From a virus: a stretch of 64,000 bases of DNA. The stretch spans positions 1 through 64,000 of IMG/VR virus record IMGVR_UViG_3300030390_001877, one strand, 5' to 3'. This document shows positions 49,044 through 57,978 of this stretch, in pieces; the first letter of the stretch is position 1, and the number at the start of each line of letters is the position of its first letter. The notes below the pieces were generated by a model, which searched no databases, was not told the origin of the DNA, and saw nothing but the letters and a program-made list of their open reading frames with translations. Both the position numbers and the translations under genes were made by a program.

Positions 49044-49213
49044 AAATAGTAAACAGCTTTGATTGGGTTTTTGCTACACTAACAATCCTAATTGGAAGTT
49101 TTGTAATTATAGTAGGATCACTTCCTGCTGAATACCTATTTATACAATTAATGGTTGTACTTTTACAAACTTTTCGTGTAGGGTATACTTTCGCTAAAGA
49201 GGGTTTATTATGA
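49040..49213 (+). CDS. Small membrane protein, 57 aa
   Basis: Start MKIVNSFDW at 49040 in the upstream stop. Two hydrophobic stretches (VFATLTILIGSFVIIVGSL and YLFIQLMVVLLQTF). Unrecognised. Confidence 0.65.
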   Translation: MKIVNSFDWVFATLTILIGSFVIIVGSLPAEYLFIQLMVVLLQTFRVGYTFAKEGLL

Positions 49214-49506
49214 AAAACTATATTACAGAAGGTGAGGTTGATTCTTTAATATTAAGAAACATTTGGAAACAGGATAACTTTGCAATAAATTATAGCAATA
49301 ACGAAAACAAAACTTTAAATATGGTTGTTCCAAAAGAGAGACCTTCTTTTGTAAGTGGAACCTTTCATGTACATTACGGAGGAGAAAAGATCACTCTTCT
49401 GACAAAAGTAAAGAAAGGTTGTGGGAAAGGAAAGCCTCGTAAAGTTGTATTCTTTAAACAAAGGAACCTTTTTGAAAATTTAACTTGGAGGGAGAAATTA
49501 TTATGA
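49210..49506 (+). CDS. Hypothetical protein, 98 aa
   Basis: Basic, unrecognised. Overlaps neighbours by four bases on each side. Confidence 0.7.
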   Translation: MKNYITEGEVDSLILRNIWKQDNFAINYSNNENKTLNMVVPKERPSFVSGTFHVHYGGEKITLLTKVKKGCGKGKPRKVVFFKQRNLFENLTWREKLL

Positions 49507-50054
49507 AAATATTTAAACTTTTAACAACAGGTTGCTTAGTAGTAATGTTATCTGCTTGCAGGAACACTGTCTTGGATGAGAGTCTTGTTAATCAGAAGGA
49601 ATTAGCTATATTATCTTCTATCAATAAAAACATTTATAACTCTTGCAAGGCCTACCCTGTAAAAGTTGTGAAAGCTATTAACAAACGTATGTCAGCCCCT
49701 GTGGTGGAAGATTCTTTTAAAGATGTGGAATATCTTATTAAAGCTTTTGACGACTCCTTGTCTTGTATTAAAACTAAAACAACTCTGCAGGAACTATATT
49801 ACAAACTTTATAACGAGAAGTTATTCTCAGGTAAGGGTGTTGTTTTAGAAAGAGGCTCAACTCCGCAAGAACTTCTTACTGCAAAAGAGATAAGAGAGCT
49901 TACAGATACAGTTAAATCGTGTAATGTTGCTAAGGTAAAGGTAATTTCTTTACTTGACCAAAATAACCTTCTTACTGTAGAAGATAAAAATTCTATAGAA
50001 AAGCTTGTACTTCGTTGTGAAAGTGATAAACTTATACAAGAGTTAAATAATTAG
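49503..50054 (+). CDS. Outer-membrane-type lipoprotein, 183 aa
   Basis: MKIFKLLTTGCLVVMLSAC is a signal sequence ending in the lipobox LSA-C (Cys19), followed by a helical mature part with four Cys. Start at ATG 49503 behind GGAGGGAGAAATTATT. Could act in lysis (outer spanin-like) or superinfection exclusion; not recognised further. Confidence 0.75.
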   Translation: MKIFKLLTTGCLVVMLSACRNTVLDESLVNQKELAILSSINKNIYNSCKAYPVKVVKAINKRMSAPVVEDSFKDVEYLIKAFDDSLSCIKTKTTLQELYYKLYNEKLFSGKGVVLERGSTPQELLTAKEIRELTDTVKSCNVAKVKVISLLDQNNLLTVEDKNSIEKLVLRCESDKLIQELNN

Positions 50055-50064
50055 GAGAACTCTC

Positions 50065-50226
50065 ATGAAAACAGAACACGATTACAACAAAGCCTCTCAG
50101 GTAATAAAACTCCTCAACAAGAATAATCTGTTGAAAGAAAGATTTTCTGGGCAAGTTTTTGTTGACGATTATGAAAAGTTGTGGGATACTGTTTTCCAGA
50201 TAATTGATATTATAGAGGAGAAATGA
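50065..50226 (+). CDS. Hypothetical protein, 53 aa
   Basis: ATG behind TAGGAGAACTCTC; frame begins MKTEHDYNKASQVIKLL and ends in DIIEEK. Helical, charged. Its stop overlaps an ATG of the next frame. Unrecognised. Confidence 0.65.
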   Translation: MKTEHDYNKASQVIKLLNKNNLLKERFSGQVFVDDYEKLWDTVFQIIDIIEEK

Positions 50227-50228
50227 TT

Positions 50229-50420
50229 ATGAATTGGAAACAACTTCAAAAGAAAGAAGACCTTCTCAGAGAGTTACACTGTCTCACAGAACAATCCATT
50301 CTCGCTGAAAAGGAAAACAACTTCTCAGAACAAGAACGTCTTGCAAATGAGATATCTATTCTGTTAAAGTATATCGATAAGCAAGAATGGACTTACACTT
50401 TAGAGGAGTTAGGTTTGTGA
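50229..50420 (+). CDS. Hypothetical protein, 63 aa
   Basis: Start MNWKQLQKK at 50229, well spaced from GAGGAG; ATG 50223 is an alternative. Helical charged protein, possible coiled coil. Stop overlaps a GTG start. Confidence 0.65.
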   Translation: MNWKQLQKKEDLLRELHCLTEQSILAEKENNFSEQERLANEISILLKYIDKQEWTYTLEELGL

Positions 50421-50605
50421 AAATAGGATTCTTATTAAAATGGTTATTGATATTCCTAGGAGTGATAATCTTGTTGACATTCGTCAAAGGGATTTTTATT
50501 ATAGGAATCATCACACTTCTGGTAATATTGTTCTTTTCTTTAAGGGATAATATTCGAAAAGGTGTCGATTATGTGAAGCGTAGTATTGGAAATATATTTA
50601 ATTAG
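50417..50605 (+). CDS. Small membrane protein, 62 aa
   Basis: GTG start within the upstream stop (GTGA). Hydrophobic from residue 5 to 42 (LLKWLLIFLGVIILLTF, then IIGIITLLVILFF), basic C terminus. Unrecognised; several small membrane genes are clustered here. Confidence 0.65.
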   Translation: MKIGFLLKWLLIFLGVIILLTFVKGIFIIGIITLLVILFFSLRDNIRKGVDYVKRSIGNIFN

Positions 50606-50616
50606 GGGAGAGATTT

Positions 50617-51057
50617 ATGTTGGAACAAGTTAATATTGTGGAAGTAGTTTTAGTGGTTTGGGGATTGAATTTATTATTACCTTTTATTCTGGGAGCTACC
50701 ACTGGATTAGTTTTCTTCTGGAGTCGAGGAAAAGTTAACCTAGAGTTAGCCAGTGGTTATCAAGCTTTTAAATGGAGAAATGGTAAACACGACTGGGTAA
50801 ATGGAGAACCTCATTGTTGGATACCTAGATTTTTAATAGTAGAAGGTTTTCTTGGGTTATGTGCAGCCATCCTTCTTCTTTGCGCTGGTGTAGAAATTGC
50901 AATATTTGTAGGGGTAGTATCTTTGACCTTACTAGTCCCACGTTTCATCCTAGACTTATGCAAAGGATTAAAGATGAATCATAAAACAGGCAACTTAGAG
51001 GAAATCAATTCCCTAAAGAAACGTCTTGAAGACTTAGAATCTAAAGGAGATAAATAA
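50617..51057 (+). CDS. Membrane protein, 146 aa
   Basis: Hydrophobic segments at about residues 7-30 and 70-112; the C terminus is a charged helix (EEINSLKKRLEDLESK) likely to form a coiled coil. ATG behind AGGGGAGAGATTT. Unrecognised. Confidence 0.7.
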   Translation: MLEQVNIVEVVLVVWGLNLLLPFILGATTGLVFFWSRGKVNLELASGYQAFKWRNGKHDWVNGEPHCWIPRFLIVEGFLGLCAAILLLCAGVEIAIFVGVVSLTLLVPRFILDLCKGLKMNHKTGNLEEINSLKKRLEDLESKGDK

Positions 51058-51058
51058 T

Positions 51059-51121
51059 ATGTTACAACAAGTTTTATTCTGGGTAAGTTATGGACTTTTA
51101 ACAACAATTTGGTGGGGATGA
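51059..51121 (+). CDS. Possible 20-aa membrane peptide
   Basis: ATG 51059 right after the upstream stop; MLQQVLFWVSYGLLTTIWWG, then TGA overlapping the next ATG (51118). Either a coupled micro-gene or the N terminus of the next protein in another frame. No strong ribosome binding site beyond AAAGGAG in the upstream gene. Confidence 0.4.
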   Translation: MLQQVLFWVSYGLLTTIWWG

Positions 51122-51591
51122 TTGTTTATTGGATGTTCCCTCTTATTGATAAATGGCTTGAGAGTGTAACAGATGGTGACCTGAAAAGTTTCCTCTGTGA
51201 AAAGTATCGTAACCCTTTCTTAAATAAGTTTGGTTTGATGGAGAAGACTGATCGTTGGGGTAATGTGGATTCTAGGGGTAAATGGAATTATATGTACGAA
51301 GAAGATTATTATCGTTGGAAGGCTGTTATTGTTTGGTGGGTAGCTTTGCTAGGGTTGTTTGTTAACCTTATATACTTTGTAGTTCGAAGTGTGAGTGTAT
51401 TTTTCGATAAAAAGAAAGTGTACACCTTACACGAGCTGACTACCAACATAGCAGAGTTTATCTCAACAGAACTAGCTTTCCCAATGATTATAGTTTTAGG
51501 AGCGATTCTTCTGAATACAACTCTTAAGAAGCTATACAAGTTTGGGAAGAAAGTGAAACCTTTAGTAGATAATATTAATAATCAGAAGTAA
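51118..51591 (+). CDS. Membrane protein, 157 aa
   Basis: Membrane segments at about residues 1-12, 68-92 and 115-140; soluble loops rich in Trp and Tyr. Start at ATG 51118 in the upstream TGA (ATGA). Unrecognised. Confidence 0.65.
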   Translation: MIVYWMFPLIDKWLESVTDGDLKSFLCEKYRNPFLNKFGLMEKTDRWGNVDSRGKWNYMYEEDYYRWKAVIVWWVALLGLFVNLIYFVVRSVSVFFDKKKVYTLHELTTNIAEFISTELAFPMIIVLGAILLNTTLKKLYKFGKKVKPLVDNINNQK

Positions 51592-51594
51592 CTA

Positions 51595-51622
51595 TTGACA
51601 AAAGTTTATATTCTGGTAAAAT
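51595..51622 (+). promoter_or_regulatory. Sigma70-type promoter of the SSB gene
   Basis: TTGACA at 51595-51600, 16-base spacer, TAAAAT at 51617-51622. It leaves an untranslated leader of about 155 nt. Confidence 0.8.
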
Positions 51623-51685
51623 AGATTTCACGAACATTAACGCTTCTGAAAGGAAGTTACTTTTGGCAGAGATGTCATTTCATCA

Positions 51686-51710
51686 GGGGATTGTTATTAG
51701 GACAGTCCTC
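51686..51710 (+). promoter_or_regulatory. Leader hairpin before the SSB gene
   Basis: GGGGATTGT (51686-51694) pairs with ACAGTCCTC (51702-51710), nine pairs including two G.U, loop TATTAGG. Within the long SSB leader; a possible target for autoregulation. Confidence 0.55.
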
Positions 51711-51785
51711 TATTTTAAAGATAATAATATTAGAGATAATATAATTTGAAGATAACTATGCAAATATTCTTAAAGAGGAGAGCAT

Positions 51786-52985
51786 ATGACATTTAGTAAA
51801 AAAGCAGGCGCAGCACAACAGGGTAATAATCCAGTGACCAAAGAAGAACTTGACGCTAAGAGTGAATGGAATCAATATCAATTCAATACTTTCAAAGCTA
51901 AAGCAAAAGAACTTCCAAACGGCAAGACTCGCAAAGAAAAGAGTTTAATTGGTAGGGTTAATCTGGTTATGGATTTGGGTTTCCCTCCTTCTGCACCTAG
52001 CGAATGGGATACGAAGTGTGCGTTACCTTCTGGGGACGAGGAATACTCTCAGGAAGAGATTACCTACATGGAAAAGAATCCTACTCACGACTTTATCTGG
52101 ACAAAAGAGTATGATGAGAGTGTTAAGAAAAGTGTTACTGTACGTAAACAGACTTCACCTTCTTACCCAGCACAAGAGTACGGCGTGGCAGTAGACTTCC
52201 CTCAGATTATGTTGGACTACAGTAAGCACCCAGAAAGTACTTCTGGTAAAGAGGATTTACGTCCACTACGTATCAGCTTGAACGGTTCGTTCCATCAGAA
52301 GTTCTTCAAGACAATAGTGTTTGATGGTAGTTTTAAACCTGTTAGTAATAACAATCTTATCTACAAGATTTGTGCTGCAGCAGACCGCGAGAAAGAGTTG
52401 GTGGATAGTCAGTTTGATATCGCCACTGTAGCGGGTGCAACTTGTAACTTCACTGTACGTGCTGATCTTAACACTTCTGATGAAGGTATTACTTACGTCA
52501 ATTGGAACGCTTCAAAACCTGCTTCTGTAGAAGATATTGAAACTCCAGATGGTGAGTGGTCAGCAGAGGATCAGATTGAGAAAGCGTTCGAGGGTAAGAA
52601 TGTATCTGAGTTTGTAGGTATCCTATTGGACGGTCAGGACTACACAGACGAGATGTTATCTATGTTGGGTAATGACACCTTTGGTTACGTTAAGCACGCC
52701 TCAGAGAGTGCTACGTTTAAACTAGAAGGTATTTCTAAGAAGACAGGTAATGAATACTCGTTTGAGAAAGGTTTGGATTATGATACCACTGACTTCGCGA
52801 AAGCATGGAAAGCATTCCGTGAAAAGAATGGAGATTCTGTAGCAGATAAACCTTCTGTCCCTAAGAGCAACACACCTAACAGTGATAAAGTGGTAGAAAA
52901 GGCCGTTCCTGTTGAGAAGAAACCTACCCAAGAAGAGTTTGTTCCAGAGGAAGATTTCGACTTTAATGATGATGTGCCTTTCTGA
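51786..52985 (+). CDS. Single-stranded DNA-binding protein
   Basis: 399 aa. A large central domain lacking an evident known signature is followed by a Pro/Ser/Lys-rich linker (about 345-380) and the acidic tail EEDFDFNDDVPF. Bacterial SSBs end in DDDIPF, which recruits repair and replication partners; the same tip here plus strong expression signals and position after the polymerase point to an SSB. ATG behind AAAGAGGAGAGCAT. Could also be a recombination mediator with an SSB-like tip. Confidence 0.75.
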   Translation: MTFSKKAGAAQQGNNPVTKEELDAKSEWNQYQFNTFKAKAKELPNGKTRKEKSLIGRVNLVMDLGFPPSAPSEWDTKCALPSGDEEYSQEEITYMEKNPTHDFIWTKEYDESVKKSVTVRKQTSPSYPAQEYGVAVDFPQIMLDYSKHPESTSGKEDLRPLRISLNGSFHQKFFKTIVFDGSFKPVSNNNLIYKICAAADREKELVDSQFDIATVAGATCNFTVRADLNTSDEGITYVNWNASKPASVEDIETPDGEWSAEDQIEKAFEGKNVSEFVGILLDGQDYTDEMLSMLGNDTFGYVKHASESATFKLEGISKKTGNEYSFEKGLDYDTTDFAKAWKAFREKNGDSVADKPSVPKSNTPNSDKVVEKAVPVEKKPTQEEFVPEEDFDFNDDVPF

Positions 52986-53018
52986 TAAGTGATTGTTTTA
53001 TAAGAAGTTTTATAGATT

Positions 53019-53040
53019 ACCTCCTTAATTGGAGGTTTTC
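53019..53040 (+). terminator. Terminator after the SSB gene
   Basis: Stem ACCTCC/GGAGGT, loop TTAATT, then TTTC and further T. Confidence 0.85.
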
Positions 53041-53062
53041 TTATTTCAGAAGGAGATGTACT

Positions 53063-54238
53063 TTGGGTGTAGTAACAATACACGAACACTTAGGTAAGAC
53101 TTACTTAAACAAACAAGGAAATACTCTCACTGTTGTTGGTTACGTTAAGAATGATACAGGTAGAGGTTATAAGTTAACAGTTACTTGTAGTAAATGTAGC
53201 GAAGATAAAGAATTGTTCCCTGACCCCTTCCCTATACTTTATAGTAAATTAAAAGCAGGAAGAAGTCCTTGCGGTTGTACTAGAATTATATACACAGAAG
53301 ATCAAATAAAAATATTAGCGAAAAGGAAAGCGAAGGAATTAGGGCACACCTTTTTAGGCTTCACCGATGAATTCGTAAGTAACAGAGTTACTGACCTTAT
53401 TATAAAATGCCCTCATGAAATTAAAGAAATTAATTGCCACCTCTACCTTAACTATAGTAAACACGGATGTAATAGTTGTGCTTCTGAGAGGGTATCTGAA
53501 AGCTATATCTCTAAGTATGAATACCCTTCGTGCGTGGAAGAAGTTAGATCTACTGAAGTAAAAGATTATGGAAGCAGGTATCATGAGTACAAGTGTTCAG
53601 TATGCTCTTATGATTGGTATGTTGTTAACGGTTTTTGTGATGGTTGGTTTAGTTTCAAGCCATGTAGGCTTAGTAAGGGAATCTTTACTTGTCGTTGTAA
53701 CTTAAATTATTTCCCAAAAGACTCTGATAGATATAATTTAGGAAGGGCAATCAAAAGTCGTCTGCCACATAAAAATATAAAAGTTTTAGACTTTAAGGGT
53801 GATAGGATACTTTTTGAATGTTCTTATCACGGAAAAGGTGATCAAAACTCCTCTAGTTGTTTTGAAGGGAGACTTCCTAAATGTTGTGTTAAGAATTCAT
53901 GGGGATATTACGAAGATAGAAAATATGATACAGATTACCTTTACTTCGTAAGTATGGAAGACATGGAGAACAATAAATACATAAAGATAGGAAGGTCTTT
54001 TAACCTTATGACCAGAATACAAGATTTAGAAGACGGTTATTTTGTTGACTTGCTTTATCTACTAGAATCTCCCCACAAGGATATATATAAGTATGAAAAA
54101 TTCTTCCATAAAGTTTTTCGCAAGTACCGAGAACAACCTCCTACTTATTTTAAAGGGGAAACTGAAGTTTTTAATTATACTGTATTAGGAGATAAGGATT
54201 TCAAATTACTTGTGTCAGATTTTATAGAAGGTTACTAA
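53063..54238 (+). CDS. Zinc-rich T5orf172/GIY-YIG-type nuclease
   Basis: 391 aa. Several CxxC or CxC pairs in residues 36-230 (CSKC, CGC, CNSC, CSVC, CRC) suggest repeated zinc-finger DNA-binding units. The C-terminal YLYFVSMEDM with KYIKIGRSFNLMTRIQDLE matches the T5orf172 domain, a branch of GIY-YIG nucleases. It sits alone between the SSB terminator and the block-ending terminator, like a free-standing homing endonuclease. TTG start behind AAGGAGATGTAC. Confidence 0.75.
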   Translation: MGVVTIHEHLGKTYLNKQGNTLTVVGYVKNDTGRGYKLTVTCSKCSEDKELFPDPFPILYSKLKAGRSPCGCTRIIYTEDQIKILAKRKAKELGHTFLGFTDEFVSNRVTDLIIKCPHEIKEINCHLYLNYSKHGCNSCASERVSESYISKYEYPSCVEEVRSTEVKDYGSRYHEYKCSVCSYDWYVVNGFCDGWFSFKPCRLSKGIFTCRCNLNYFPKDSDRYNLGRAIKSRLPHKNIKVLDFKGDRILFECSYHGKGDQNSSSCFEGRLPKCCVKNSWGYYEDRKYDTDYLYFVSMEDMENNKYIKIGRSFNLMTRIQDLEDGYFVDLLYLLESPHKDIYKYEKFFHKVFRKYREQPPTYFKGETEVFNYTVLGDKDFKLLVSDFIEGY

Positions 54239-54251
54239 ATAATTAGATAAC

Positions 54252-54289
54252 AAAAAGCCCGAACTTCAATTAAGAGGTTCGGGCTTTTT
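54252..54289. terminator. Bidirectional terminator between blocks
   Basis: AAAAAGCCCGAAC pairs with GTTCGGGCTTTTT across a 12-base loop. It ends both the rightward replication block and the leftward tail operon. Confidence 0.95.
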
Positions 54290-54315
54290 CACATTTATGC
54301 TTTATTAAAATACTT

Positions 54316-55167
54316 TTACGACCTATCCGTTAGAATATTAGCACATCTTCCTTGTCTGAATCCTTCCTTCTGAGTATATTCCCTCTCAAGAGTGTCCATC
54401 TCTACTCCAACAACACCCATCTCAATACCAGTATTTCCCATCTCATTTTCTGTAAGAGGAGTTATATCATAAGCATCAGTTAATTCAGGAAGAATACTAT
54501 TACCTAAAAGAGTATCTTCTGCAACATCTTCGAAATAATACTCTGAGGAAAAGTTACCTGCCATCTCTACAACAGACTCTCCCATCTCAGCGATACTATC
54601 CCCCATTTGATATTCTGTTGAAGGAGGATTACCAACAAAAACTCTATTAGCAAACGCCTCTGAAAGTCTACAAGGTCTCAAACAAACGTCATCTTCTACA
54701 ACAATAATACCGCCTGTACGAACACCTGCTGGGGTAACGTTATCCATTGTAGCAGGGATAGCTTTAGGAATATTAGTTCCGTTGGTTTCTAACACTGTAC
54801 AAGCAGGATAATGTTCCCAGTAGCGTACTTTTGTAGCTTTAGTTATTGTTTGAAGGAAACCGATTACATCCTCAGGAGTACCACTACCTGTATTACGAGA
54901 TATACCAAACCTGATAGCATCCCTGAACTCTTCATCATCTAACCCTAAACGAGACACCCCTAGCAAAGCACCTATGATATCAAGTTGATACCCGAAAGCA
55001 GTATTTAGTTCAGTAGAGAATTCTCCTAAGGCTTGTTGAGCTAAGTTTAGTTCTTCTACTTGATCAAGATATATTGATAAAAGTTTTATTAAGTTTTCAG
55101 AGTCACTAAACTGTACTGGAAGAAGATCTGTATAAGAAGAGAAGTCTCTTATCTGTAGTTCTGACAT
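54316..55167 (-). CDS. Baseplate/tail protein, DUF2612-like
   Basis: 283 aa. The N-terminal third (LLPVQFSDSENLIKLLS, then TAFGYQLDIIGALLGVSR and GTPEDVIGFL) has the pattern of DUF2612 proteins, which follow baseplate J in contractile tails and link baseplate to fibres. The C-terminal half is acidic and repeats MGxxxxEMG-type turns, probably a beta structure. Last gene of the tail operon. Confidence 0.75.
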   Translation of the reverse strand: MSELQIRDFSSYTDLLPVQFSDSENLIKLLSIYLDQVEELNLAQQALGEFSTELNTAFGYQLDIIGALLGVSRLGLDDEEFRDAIRFGISRNTGSGTPEDVIGFLQTITKATKVRYWEHYPACTVLETNGTNIPKAIPATMDNVTPAGVRTGGIIVVEDDVCLRPCRLSEAFANRVFVGNPPSTEYQMGDSIAEMGESVVEMAGNFSSEYYFEDVAEDTLLGNSILPELTDAYDITPLTENEMGNTGIEMGVVGVEMDTLEREYTQKEGFRQGRCANILTDRS

Positions 55168-55175
55168 ATCTTCTC

Positions 55176-56633
55176 CTAGGTTATTGTGGAAACTGTTACT
55201 CTATCTAAAGAGAAGTTTGCTTCTTGTAAGCCGCTTATTCTAATAGGAGGGGAAGTTTTCAGCAATGGAGTAGGATCTTCTGGATTAACAGTACTCCCTA
55301 TAGTAACCACCACTTCTTCTAATCCTGTTATATTCTGGTACAAAGAAGCTTCTATTCTTCCTTGAATAACATCAACACCTACATCTAAACTATCTCCGTA
55401 AGCAACTACTTGTTCTGCTATAGCTATCTCTATATCTTCAGGAGAAAGTTCCTCCCCGTATAAAGAATACTGAACATTAGCATGGATATAAACATTGTTA
55501 ACTCTTGAGAAGCGAACTTCTTGATCCTCCCCTTGAGAATCCTTTACGGTATAACTACTATCACCTGAGGTCTTTATTCCAGCAGGTTTATTATCCCAAA
55601 TAGTGTTAGCTATAAGCTGAGAATCTCCCCCTTTAACAATGCACTTCAAACCCTTCTCATCAATACCTTGTACATTATTATACACTAGGGTATCATTCTC
55701 TATAACAATCGCTGTAGTGACTCCAGAGACTCTTAGAATAGCCGTTTTAATAGAATCTAAGGTAGCTTTACCAGTACTTCTACCTAACTTAACTCTTTCT
55801 CTTAGAACACCATCTGTCTCAACACCACTACCCCCTGTAATAGGCTCTCTGTTAGTTGCAGATAAGATAGTTGCATAATTAGGAAAGTTAACAACAGTGT
55901 TCTCTTGGAAAGAGTTATCTCCTAGTTCAGAGTAACGAACTTCTCCATAAGAAGTCATCTCAACTATAGAGAAGGGTTGTGCTGCTACTGTGTAAGCTAG
56001 TTTATCAGCTTGATCATCAGACACTATCTCTAAGAAAACTGTATCATCAATAACTTCAACAGTAGCAGTTACACCTAATGCTATATTACTGGTTATATAG
56101 TCTGCTAACTCTTGAACACCTGCTGTACTTGGATTAGTAGCGGTTGCTGTGAAAGCGTCTCCTTCTACAAGAAGATATGGTTGTTCTAAAGAAGGGTTAT
56201 TTAAAGGAGTAGATAATTTTATTCTTGTAAGAGAAGATGGTTTTATTACGATGATACTATCATTTGTAAAAACATTACCGTTGTTATCCGAGAATTCCTC
56301 TCCCTCAAGTATTGACGTTACACTATCGACTGTTATATACTCAAACCCTCTAGAATAACTTCCTGCTGAGCGAGTTATACCAAAGAAAGAAGCTAGGTTG
56401 TCCAGCCAGATACCTTCAGCTTTATCTAAATCAAACATTGTTTGTAGAGTTTGAGTGTTACTCCAAGATTGAGCTATTGGGAGAGTGATCAGGTTTGTTA
56501 TCAATTTTTCTACGGTGTCAGGGTAACGATCAATATCAATACCCAAATCTGTTTCGAAACGTTGCTTTATTTCAGCAAATATTTCTTCGTATCGTTTGGC
56601 TTTAAAACCCGTTGGGGTAACTCCATATGCCAT
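55176..56633 (-). CDS. Baseplate J-like protein
   Basis: 485 aa. The start (MAYGVTPTGFKAKRYEEIFA, then WLDNLASFFGI) and GVLRERVKLGRSTGKATLDS with VSGVTTAIVIEN are typical of the baseplate J/gp47 family, which forms the wedge that ties tail fibres to the central hub. Length usual. Between gp46/25-like and DUF2612-like genes, the standard order. Confidence 0.9.
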   Translation of the reverse strand: MAYGVTPTGFKAKRYEEIFAEIKQRFETDLGIDIDRYPDTVEKLITNLITLPIAQSWSNTQTLQTMFDLDKAEGIWLDNLASFFGITRSAGSYSRGFEYITVDSVTSILEGEEFSDNNGNVFTNDSIIVIKPSSLTRIKLSTPLNNPSLEQPYLLVEGDAFTATATNPSTAGVQELADYITSNIALGVTATVEVIDDTVFLEIVSDDQADKLAYTVAAQPFSIVEMTSYGEVRYSELGDNSFQENTVVNFPNYATILSATNREPITGGSGVETDGVLRERVKLGRSTGKATLDSIKTAILRVSGVTTAIVIENDTLVYNNVQGIDEKGLKCIVKGGDSQLIANTIWDNKPAGIKTSGDSSYTVKDSQGEDQEVRFSRVNNVYIHANVQYSLYGEELSPEDIEIAIAEQVVAYGDSLDVGVDVIQGRIEASLYQNITGLEEVVVTIGSTVNPEDPTPLLKTSPPIRISGLQEANFSLDRVTVSTIT

Positions 56634-56634
56634 C

Positions 56635-56997
56635 TTAAATCTCCACTAAAATATTATTTATTATTTTTCCACTTTTCACTTTAACAGAGAATAAAACTTT
56701 CAACACTCTTTCTGGTGTAACAATACTTTCATAAGATAACAAACTTTGAACGTTCTCTGTTGCAAGTATTGTACTCTTTAAGTTGGCATCCGCAGCAGCT
56801 TTAGTATTTTTACCGAAGATTTCTTGAACATAAGGAACACCATAGTCAATATCTCGAAACCACTCTCCTTTAAAAACAAGGAGTCTTATTTTAATAAGTT
56901 GTACTGTTGCATCTTCTTCTGTTTCAAAAAGTGTTAATCCGTTATTTGAAATTTCTAAATCATGTGTTAAACTATTCAACACTATTCCTGTATCCAT
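56635..56997 (-). CDS. Baseplate wedge protein, gp46/gp25-like
   Basis: 120 aa. LIKIRLLVFKGEWFRDIDYGVPYVQ is the family hallmark (shorter: FKGEWFRDIDYGVPY). Members join the baseplate wedge to the sheath. One base before baseplate J; its ATG overlaps the upstream stop. Confidence 0.88.
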   Translation of the reverse strand: MDTGIVLNSLTHDLEISNNGLTLFETEEDATVQLIKIRLLVFKGEWFRDIDYGVPYVQEIFGKNTKAAADANLKSTILATENVQSLLSYESIVTPERVLKVLFSVKVKSGKIINNILVEI

Positions 56998-57176
56998 TAA
57001 GTTATCTCTCCTGTTGAAAGATTAACCTCTGCGGAAGTAGTGATATGTGTTATGATTGCTTCGGCAAAAGCAGTGTATGTGTCATCTGGGGATTTTTCCC
57101 CGTTCTGGTATGTGTCTCTAATAGCTTCCATATTAACTTTAATAATGTTGGCTAAGACTGTTGAGTCCATAGGCAT
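56997..57176 (-). CDS. Small tail-module protein, 59 aa
   Basis: Frame from ATG 57176 (MPMDSTVLANIIKVNMEAI) to a TAA overlapping the next ATG. Helical and acidic. Small proteins are common at this position between spike and gp46-like genes. ATG 57170 is an alternative start. Confidence 0.65.
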   Translation of the reverse strand: MPMDSTVLANIIKVNMEAIRDTYQNGEKSPDDTYTAFAEAIITHITTSAEVNLSTGEIT

Positions 57177-57183
57177 ATGAATA

Positions 57184-57897
57184 TTATCCTTTTAATGTAT
57201 CGAGTCTTGACTTAAGAGATGCTATCTGAGAGGCATCGTTAAGAGGTTGAGGCCCGATCATTGTATTAGTTGTTGTGGAAGACAATACCCCCATTAGGTC
57301 ACTAATTAAGGATATCAACTCTTCTGAGGAATTCTGTATCTTTATTGTAGAAGCTGTTATGACTTCAATTTTACCGTTCGACAGTTGTTTAATCTCACTC
57401 CCAGATTCACTCTTTATAGAGATGCTTTTATCTGATCCAAGAGTGATTGAATTAAGTTTACCAGAAGCATCCTCGAAACGTATCTGTACGTCTTCTGTAG
57501 AGGCTTCTAAGGAGTTTCCTTTACTTCTTAACCCAACTATACCAACAGCATCGTTGTAGTCGTGATAACGTACTGTAGAAGGTATTCCTGCCTTACCAGT
57601 ATCCCATACCTCGTCAGTATCATTTTGGAAAAACAACACTAACACTTCATCATCTGGTTTTATTGGGAAGGTGATACACCCACCTCCTGAAGCAGGAAAC
57701 ACTATAGGTACGTGGTCTATATCTGGAAGAGGTTGGTTTGCTCCATCTGAGTAAGCTCTATAGACCAGAGGTGTTACTGTTGCCGTCTGTGTTGATGAAT
57801 CAAATGTTTTAATCTTTGCAAAGACACATGTATTAAGCTGAGTCTCGAAATTATCAACATAAGATTTTATTATAGACGGAAGATCCATTACTGGCAT
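57184..57897 (-). CDS. Gp138-type baseplate spike protein
   Basis: 237 aa. The N-terminal OB-like part (FETQLNTCVFAKIKTFDS, PIVFPASGGGCITFPIKPGD-like PIKPDDEVLVLFF) matches the phage Gp138 N-terminal domain; the C-terminal part is strand-rich (SDKSISIKSESGSEIKQ) as in beta-helical spike tips. It would form the membrane-piercing central spike. Confidence 0.85.
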   Translation of the reverse strand: MPVMDLPSIIKSYVDNFETQLNTCVFAKIKTFDSSTQTATVTPLVYRAYSDGANQPLPDIDHVPIVFPASGGGCITFPIKPDDEVLVLFFQNDTDEVWDTGKAGIPSTVRYHDYNDAVGIVGLRSKGNSLEASTEDVQIRFEDASGKLNSITLGSDKSISIKSESGSEIKQLSNGKIEVITASTIKIQNSSEELISLISDLMGVLSSTTTNTMIGPQPLNDASQIASLKSRLDTLKG

Positions 57898-57978
57898 ATT
57901 ATACTCTCCTCCTGTTCATTATTCTTATTTGGTATGTTATATTATAGCCTGAAAACACATTTTAGTCAAAGTAGACAG

